A stretch of 9,277 nt of DNA, taken from positions 1-9,277 of the forward strand of contig CAMMGP010000027.1 in the NCBI GenBank assembly GCA_946496415.1. The letters are read 5' to 3'. Source of the stretch: an uncultured Clostridia bacterium. Lineage in GTDB: Bacteria; Bacillota; Clostridia; Christensenellales; Aristaeellaceae. The notes beneath the pieces were generated by a model. That model saw nothing but the letters and a program-made list of their open reading frames with translations. It had not been told where the DNA came from and did no database searches. Position 1 is the first letter of the stretch; every line of letters starts with the position of its first letter. Made by a program: the position numbers and the translations under genes. Positions 5,772 through 9,277 of the stretch are shown one piece after another.

Positions 5772-7055
5772 ATGAAAAAAGGTCGGTCGGGGCGCTTCGC
5801 GGCGGCACTTTTCCTGGCGGCGGCGCTGGTCGCCACGCTCATGTCGCCGCCGCTGCGCGCCTTTGAAAGCCTGCCGGACGCGCTTTTCCTCAAGTCCGGC
5901 GCACAGACGGAGTTGCGCTTCACGCTTCCCGGCAACGCGGAACTGCAAACAGATTCCGCCGCGGTCATTTCCAGTTTCGACCAGAGCGCGTCTGACCTTG
6001 GCAACACCGTGACGCTCACGGCGGGCGACGAAGCCGGGGAAGCCACGCTCACCTACCGCCTGCTGGGGCTGATCCCGGTCAAGACCGTCGCGGTGACGGT
6101 AGAAACGGAACGAACGCTCGTTCCCGGCGGGCAGTCGGTGGGCGTGGCGCTGCTGACGGAGGGCGTGGTCGTGGTCGGTTCCTCGGACGTTGGCAAGACG
6201 CCAAGCCCTGCCTACAAGGCGGGCATACGCGCCGGCGACCGCATCGTGCGCGTAGGCGATACGCCGGTCACAGGCTCTGAGCAGTTACGCTCGCTCATTG
6301 CCGAAGGCGGCGAAGCCGTTTTGGAGATCGCGCGCGGCGAGGAAACGATGGTCGTCAGCGTCGAGCCGGCGCTTGATCCCGCGGACGGCGCCTATCGTTT
6401 GGGCGCATGGGTGCGCGACAGCACCGCGGGCATCGGCACGCTGAGCTTCTATGACCCGGAAAGCGGCGCTTTCGGCGCGCTTGGCCACGCCATTACCGAC
6501 GTGGATACGGGCATAGTATTGCCCGTCGGCTACGGCGGCATATACGAAAGTTCCGTGGTGGACATCAGCAAGGGCAAGAGCGGCGAGCCTGGTGAACTGC
6601 TGGGACAGTTTTTTGACGCCGAAACGCAGCTGGGCGAGGTCACGAGCAATACCGACTATGGTATCTTTGGCACGATGAACGAGGAAGTCGCCAACCCGCT
6701 CTATCCCGACGGCCTGCCGGTCGGCACGCGCGCCGACGTGCACACGGGCCCGGCGCAGCTGCTGACCACGCTGGCGGACGGCGAGGTCCGCGCCTATGAC
6801 TGCGAGATCGTCAAGCTGAACGACCAGAGCGCTCCCGCAACGCGCTCAATGGTGATCAAAGTGACCGACGAGGAACTTTTGCAGGCCACGGGCGGCATCG
6901 TGCAGGGCATGAGCGGCTCGCCCATCGTGCAGGACGGCAAGCTGGTGGGCGCGATCACGCACGTGTTCATCAACGATCCGACGCAGGGCTACGGCGTCTA
7001 CATCGAATGGATGCTTGACGCCGCCGACCGCGGCGAAACGGGGCATTCCGGTTAA
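5772..7055 (+). CDS. spoIVB: SpoIVB-like PDZ/S55 serine peptidase
   Basis: Homologue of the sporulation peptidase SpoIVB (MEROPS S55), 427 aa against about 426 in B. subtilis. There it is secreted by the forespore and cleaves SpoIVFA, releasing SpoIVFB to process pro-sigma-K in the mother cell. Residues 8-29 form an uncleaved or cleaved signal/anchor segment. A PDZ domain spans about 115-200 (AGIRAGDRIVRVGDTPV at 150-166). The S55 domain carries H239 in ALGHA, D366 in VTDEE and nucleophile S381 in QGMSGSP. The spacings H-S (142) and D-S (15) equal those I recall for the B. subtilis triad H236, D363, S378, so the enzyme looks active. The ATG at 5772 follows GGGAGGG by 6 bases. No convincing sigma-A promoter is visible on this strand upstream. 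spo0A lies immediately downstream, as in Bacillus. Confidence 0.94.
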   Translation: MKKGRSGRFAAALFLAAALVATLMSPPLRAFESLPDALFLKSGAQTELRFTLPGNAELQTDSAAVISSFDQSASDLGNTVTLTAGDEAGEATLTYRLLGLIPVKTVAVTVETERTLVPGGQSVGVALLTEGVVVVGSSDVGKTPSPAYKAGIRAGDRIVRVGDTPVTGSEQLRSLIAEGGEAVLEIARGEETMVVSVEPALDPADGAYRLGAWVRDSTAGIGTLSFYDPESGAFGALGHAITDVDTGIVLPVGYGGIYESSVVDISKGKSGEPGELLGQFFDAETQLGEVTSNTDYGIFGTMNEEVANPLYPDGLPVGTRADVHTGPAQLLTTLADGEVRAYDCEIVKLNDQSAPATRSMVIKVTDEELLQATGGIVQGMSGSPIVQDGKLVGAITHVFINDPTQGYGVYIEWMLDAADRGETGHSG

Positions 7056-7078
7056 CTTCCGAAGAATCGCCCCAACGG

Positions 7079-7107
7079 GCAGGATTTTGCTAACATGTGT
7101 CGAAACA
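7079..7107 (+). promoter_or_regulatory. Candidate sigma-H-type promoter of spo0A
   Basis: GCAGGATTT (7079-7087) fits the sigma-H -35 pattern RnAGGAwWW, and GTCGAAACA (7099-7107) resembles the -10 pattern RnnGAATww with GAAA in place of GAAT. The separation is 11 bases, within the usual 11-12. In B. subtilis the sporulation promoter of spo0A (Ps) is sigma-H dependent and lies in this same intergenic gap. A start near 7113 would leave the ribosome-binding site at 7128 intact. No good sigma-A promoter is seen in the gap. Confidence 0.4.
7096..7106 (+). promoter_or_regulatory. 0A box upstream of spo0A
   Basis: The 7-base core TGTCGAA (7098-7104) is a perfect Spo0A-box core, and the 11-base site matches TTTGTCRAAAA at 9 positions. 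It overlaps the -10 of the candidate sigma-H promoter, 36 bases before the spo0A start, so autoregulation is likely, with repression favoured by the overlap. 0A boxes also occur at the B. subtilis spo0A promoter. Confidence 0.5.
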
Positions 7108-7127
7108 GTCATTTTATGAATGCGGAC

Positions 7128-7135
7128 GGGAGGGG
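7128..7135 (+). promoter_or_regulatory. Ribosome-binding site that fixes the spo0A start
   Basis: GGGAGGGG lies 6 bases before the ATG at 7142. An upstream in-frame GTG at 7097 would add 15 residues, but it lies inside the candidate promoter and 0A box and has no comparable site ahead of it. Confidence 0.75.
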
Positions 7136-7141
7136 TGTCCC

Positions 7142-7879
7142 ATGGCGGCGCGGGAGAAGACGGCGGTCGTCGCGGATCCTTCCCGCCCCGAGCGCGACCG
7201 CCTGCGCGGCATGCTGGGCGAACTCGGCTTTGCCCGCGTCCTTGAGGCAGAAGACGGTCTGGAGGCCATGCGCCTGGTGGAAAGCGCCCTGCCCGACGCG
7301 CTGCTCATCAGCGCCACGCTGCGTCCCGGCGACGGCGTATGGCTGGCGCAGGCGGTGATGAAGCGGCCTTTCCCGGTGCGCCCGGGCATCGTGCTGTTGC
7401 ATCTTCCGGGCCTGCTTTTGCCGCAACGCGCCCGCTTGAGCGCCGCCGGAGCCGCGGTCATCGACCGCCCCGCGCGGCGCGCGGAACTGGAGGCGGCGCT
7501 TGCCGAAACGGACGTGGCGAACCGCCGTTTGCCCGAAGCGTTCCGCAAAAGGCGCGACGAACTGCTCGACCGCCTCGGCGTTGTGGGGCACGAGGGCCGC
7601 GCCTATCTTGAAACGGCGGTGGGCTACGCCTGGCTGGACGCGAGGCTTTCGCGCAGCCTCACCACCGCGCTTTATCCCCTTGTGGGCCGCCGCCACGGCG
7701 TAAGCGCCCGCAAGGTGGAGCAGAGCATGCGCTATGCGATCGAGCTTGCGTGGAAGCGCGGGCGGATCGATGAGCAATACAGCATCTTTCGCGGTACGAT
7801 AGACGCGCAGCGCGGCAAACCCACCTGTGGGGAGATGATCGCGCAGCTTGCGGATATACTGCGCATGGAGGAGGTTTGA
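7142..7879 (+). CDS. spo0A: Spo0A homologue with a degenerate receiver domain
   Basis: Homologue of the sporulation master regulator Spo0A (245 aa; B. subtilis 267). The C-terminal half, about 138-245, is the Spo0A effector domain: LLDRLGVVGHEGRAYLETAV, then LYPLVGRRHGVSARKVE, AIELAWKRGRID and GKPTCGEMIAQLADILRME align segment by segment with B. subtilis. The N-terminal half, about 6-122, keeps a CheY-like layout but not its chemistry: acid pocket D10-D11 becomes D12-P13, phospho-acceptor D56 becomes S57, T84 becomes H87, and K106 becomes R109 or D108. The linker is only about 15 residues. In the recognition helix, the family's usual RVERAIRH reads KVEQSMRY (191-198). The family and the position after spoIVB are clear. 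Phosphorylation-independent activity is an inference, and a second, normal Spo0A elsewhere in the genome cannot be excluded. deoB begins 2 bases after the stop. Confidence 0.9.
   Translation: MAAREKTAVVADPSRPERDRLRGMLGELGFARVLEAEDGLEAMRLVESALPDALLISATLRPGDGVWLAQAVMKRPFPVRPGIVLLHLPGLLLPQRARLSAAGAAVIDRPARRAELEAALAETDVANRRLPEAFRKRRDELLDRLGVVGHEGRAYLETAVGYAWLDARLSRSLTTALYPLVGRRHGVSARKVEQSMRYAIELAWKRGRIDEQYSIFRGTIDAQRGKPTCGEMIAQLADILRMEEV
7867..7874 (+). promoter_or_regulatory. Ribosome-binding site that fixes the deoB start
   Basis: GGAGGAGG, within the last codons of spo0A, lies 7 bases before the ATG at 7882. It favours that ATG over the in-frame TTG at 7876, which would be only one base from the motif. 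Confidence 0.8.
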
Positions 7880-7881
7880 CG

Positions 7882-9060
7882 ATGAAGAGAATGAAGCGCG
7901 TCGCGCTGATCGTTCTGGATGGCGTCGGTTGCGGCGCGCAGCCGGACGCGAACAAATACGGCGATACGGGCGCGGATACGCTTGGTCACGTCTGGACGCA
8001 GGAGAAGCCCAATATCCCCAACCTCACGGAACTTGGCCTGCTCTCCGCCGCCGGCATCTCCACGCCGGATGAGGACGAGCCCATCGGCTGCTTCGGCAGG
8101 ATGACCGAGCGGGCCGCCGGCAAGGATACGACCACCGGCCATTGGGAGATCGCCGGCCTGACGCTTGAAAAGCCCTTCCCCACGTATCCCAACGGCTTCC
8201 CGCCGGAGTTGATCAAGGCCTTTGAGGACGAGATCGGTATGGGCACCATCGGTAACAGGCCCGCCTCGGGCACGCAGATCATCGAAGAACTGGGCGCGGA
8301 GCATCTGCGCACGGGCAAATTGATCGTCTATACCTCGGCGGACAGCGTCTTCCAGATCGCAGCGCACGAGGGCATCATCCCCCCGACGGAACTTTGGCAC
8401 ATCTGCCGCATCGCCCGCCGCCTGCTCAAGGGCGAGCACGCCGTGGGGCGCGTCATCGCCCGCCCCTTCGTCGGCGAAGTCGGCCACTTCGTGCGCACGG
8501 AGAACCGCCGCGATTTCTCCGTCGACCCCACGGGCACGACGATGCTGGACGCGCTCAAGGGCGAGGGCTACGACGTGCTGGGTGTGGGCAAGATCGAGGA
8601 CATCTTCAACCACCGCGGCCTGACCTCCTCCAACCACGCCGCCGGAAACGAAGCCTGCGTGGACGCCATCCTCGACTATATGAAGAAGGATCACTGGCGC
8701 GGTCTGCTCTTTGCCAATCTGGTGGACACGGACATGCTCTACGGCCACCGCAACGACGTTCCCGGCTTTGCCCGCTGCCTGGAGGCTTTTGACCGACGGC
8801 TGCCGGAGATTTTGCGGCTGCTGGGCGAGGACGGCATGCTCATCATCACCGCCGACCATGGCTGCGACCCGGCCTTCCCCACCACCGACCACACGCGCGA
8901 ATACGTGCCGCTGCTGGTCTGGGGCTTGGGGCTTCAGGAAGGCGTTTCTCTGGGCACGCGCTCCACGTTCGCCGACGTATCCGCCACCGTGCTGGAAGCG
9001 CTGGGCGCCAAGGCCCGGTTGGATGGGACATCTTTCTACGACAAGATCGCGCTCGACTAG
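7882..9060 (+). CDS. deoB: Phosphopentomutase
   Basis: Cytosolic Mn-dependent mutase (392 aa) that interconverts ribose-1-phosphate or deoxyribose-1-phosphate with the 5-phosphates, linking nucleoside breakdown to the pentose phosphate pathway and glycolysis. It belongs to the alkaline phosphatase superfamily. The first metal ligand is D13 in LDGVGCGAQPDA, and the phosphorylated Thr is T85 in KDTTTGHWE, the same number as in the B. cereus enzyme. The other expected metal ligands are D284 and H289 (NLVDTDMLYGHR), D325 and H326 (TADHG) and H337 (TDHTRE). All key residues are present and the length is typical. The gene follows spo0A with a 2-base gap and its ribosome-binding site lies inside spo0A, so the two are co-transcribed and probably translationally coupled. 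A stem-loop follows the stop. Confidence 0.97.
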   Translation: MKRMKRVALIVLDGVGCGAQPDANKYGDTGADTLGHVWTQEKPNIPNLTELGLLSAAGISTPDEDEPIGCFGRMTERAAGKDTTTGHWEIAGLTLEKPFPTYPNGFPPELIKAFEDEIGMGTIGNRPASGTQIIEELGAEHLRTGKLIVYTSADSVFQIAAHEGIIPPTELWHICRIARRLLKGEHAVGRVIARPFVGEVGHFVRTENRRDFSVDPTGTTMLDALKGEGYDVLGVGKIEDIFNHRGLTSSNHAAGNEACVDAILDYMKKDHWRGLLFANLVDTDMLYGHRNDVPGFARCLEAFDRRLPEILRLLGEDGMLIITADHGCDPAFPTTDHTREYVPLLVWGLGLQEGVSLGTRSTFADVSATVLEALGAKARLDGTSFYDKIALD

Positions 9061-9070
9061 GCGCTCTCGC

Positions 9071-9120
9071 GGAGCGGGACGCCCTTCGCCACGGCGAAGC
9101 GGCTCCCGCTCCAAAATTTT
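9071..9120 (+). terminator. Probable terminator of the spoIVB-spo0A-deoB block
   Basis: Starting 10 bases after the deoB stop, a perfect 9-bp outer stem (9071-9079 with 9104-9112) encloses an inner TTCGC/GCGAA stem (9085-9089 with 9094-9098) around a 4-base loop. It is followed by AAAATTTT and, 10 bases later, a longer T-run at 9133-9140. The U-tract is not ideal, but strength and position suggest a transcription terminator. Confidence 0.65.
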
Positions 9121-9197
9121 GACGGTACGGTTATTTTTTTGCGCAAGTCTTTTCCCGATTTTTACGGGTATCGCCCTTTTCGCTGTGGGGAAGAATG

Positions 9198-9206
9198 TGG
9201 TATAAT
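9198..9206 (+). promoter_or_regulatory. Extended -10 promoter for the gene at the right edge
   Basis: TGGTATAAT is a perfect -10 (9201-9206) with the TGn extension. The expected -35 position (about 9178-9183) is poor at 3 of 6, as is common for extended -10 promoters. It starts a new transcription unit after the deoB terminator, with a leader of about 50 bases containing short competing inverted repeats (GTCC/GGAC at 9215-9226 and TCAG/CTGA at 9220-9235). Apart from this and the terminator, 9061-9263 shows no gene. Confidence 0.6.
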
Positions 9207-9263
9207 TAAGGAAGGTCCATCAGGACGTTTTCTGACCACCGGCCCGTTTCGAGGGAGAAAGAT

Positions 9264-9277
9264 ATGCAACCAGGAAT
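9264..9277 (+). CDS. Start of an unidentified gene, cut by the window edge
   Basis: An ATG at 9264 follows GAGGGAG (9251-9257) by 6 bases and lies about 50 bases downstream of the extended -10 promoter. Only four complete codons are visible (Met-Gln-Pro-Gly), so the product cannot be named. Confidence 0.5.

Noticed and set aside
5717..5866. Small plus-strand frame starting at the ATG at 5717 and overlapping the spoIVB start
   Set aside because: It has no Shine-Dalgarno at the right distance, its reading runs into spoIVB out of frame, and the product is Arg/Ala-rich without features.
7069..7080. GCCC/GGGC hairpin after spoIVB as a terminator
   Set aside because: The stem has only 4 bp and no T-tract directly follows, so it is too weak to end transcription.
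7118..7121. GAAT as an alternative sigma-H -10 for spo0A
   Set aside because: It is about 27 bases from the AGGATTT element, far beyond the 11-12 base spacing of sigma-H promoters.
7732..9114. Minus-strand open frame (460 codons) opposite deoB
   Set aside because: Antisense of a clear phosphopentomutase. It also runs through the deoB terminator and has no domain.
9154..9168. CCCG/CGGG hairpin upstream of the right-edge promoter
   Set aside because: A 4-bp stem with a 7-base loop and no link to a gene end or start is expected by chance.

Overview
The window looks like a chromosomal segment of a GC-rich (by eye about 60% or a little above), endospore-lineage Firmicute, most likely an uncultured member of the Clostridia. 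The clues are adjacent spoIVB and spo0A homologues, the tilS-hpt-ftsH order also found in Bacillus, strong Shine-Dalgarno sites, and TATAAT-type promoters confined to AT-rich gaps. I cannot assign a genus. I see no mobile element, CRISPR array, rRNA or tRNA.

Layout. Two gene blocks diverge from an AT-richer gap at about 5513-5771. Leftward (minus strand) run a secreted DUF3887-type alpha/beta hydrolase, tilS (tRNA-Ile lysidine synthetase), hpt (hypoxanthine phosphoribosyltransferase) and ftsH (membrane AAA+ zinc protease). The first three overlap or abut and have two good candidate promoters in the gap. ftsH has its own promoter and a structured leader, and ends at a stem-loop at 117-142. Rightward (plus strand) run spoIVB (sporulation signalling serine peptidase), a spo0A homologue and deoB (phosphopentomutase). 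The spo0A and deoB reading frames are 2 bases apart, and the block ends at a stem-loop at about 9071-9112. Both window edges hold promoters for genes that are almost entirely outside.

How the genes relate. FtsH, TilS and Hpt are housekeeping functions: membrane proteolysis, AUA decoding and purine salvage. SpoIVB and Spo0A belong to sporulation. DeoB links (deoxy)ribose-1-phosphate from nucleoside breakdown to pentose-5-phosphate metabolism.

The most notable observation is the Spo0A homologue at 7142-7879. Its C-terminal DNA-binding domain is clearly Spo0A-like and its position beside spoIVB is the expected one. Its receiver domain, however, has lost the phosphorylation chemistry: the phospho-acceptor Asp is Ser57, the second acid-pocket Asp is Pro13 and the switch Thr is His87. 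The DNA-recognition helix is also altered at two usually conserved positions. A 0A-box-like sequence and a sigma-H-like promoter precede the gene, and a second 0A-like box overlaps a -35 element of the divergent operon. Together these suggest a Spo0A that works without the classical phosphorelay; this is an inference from sequence alone.
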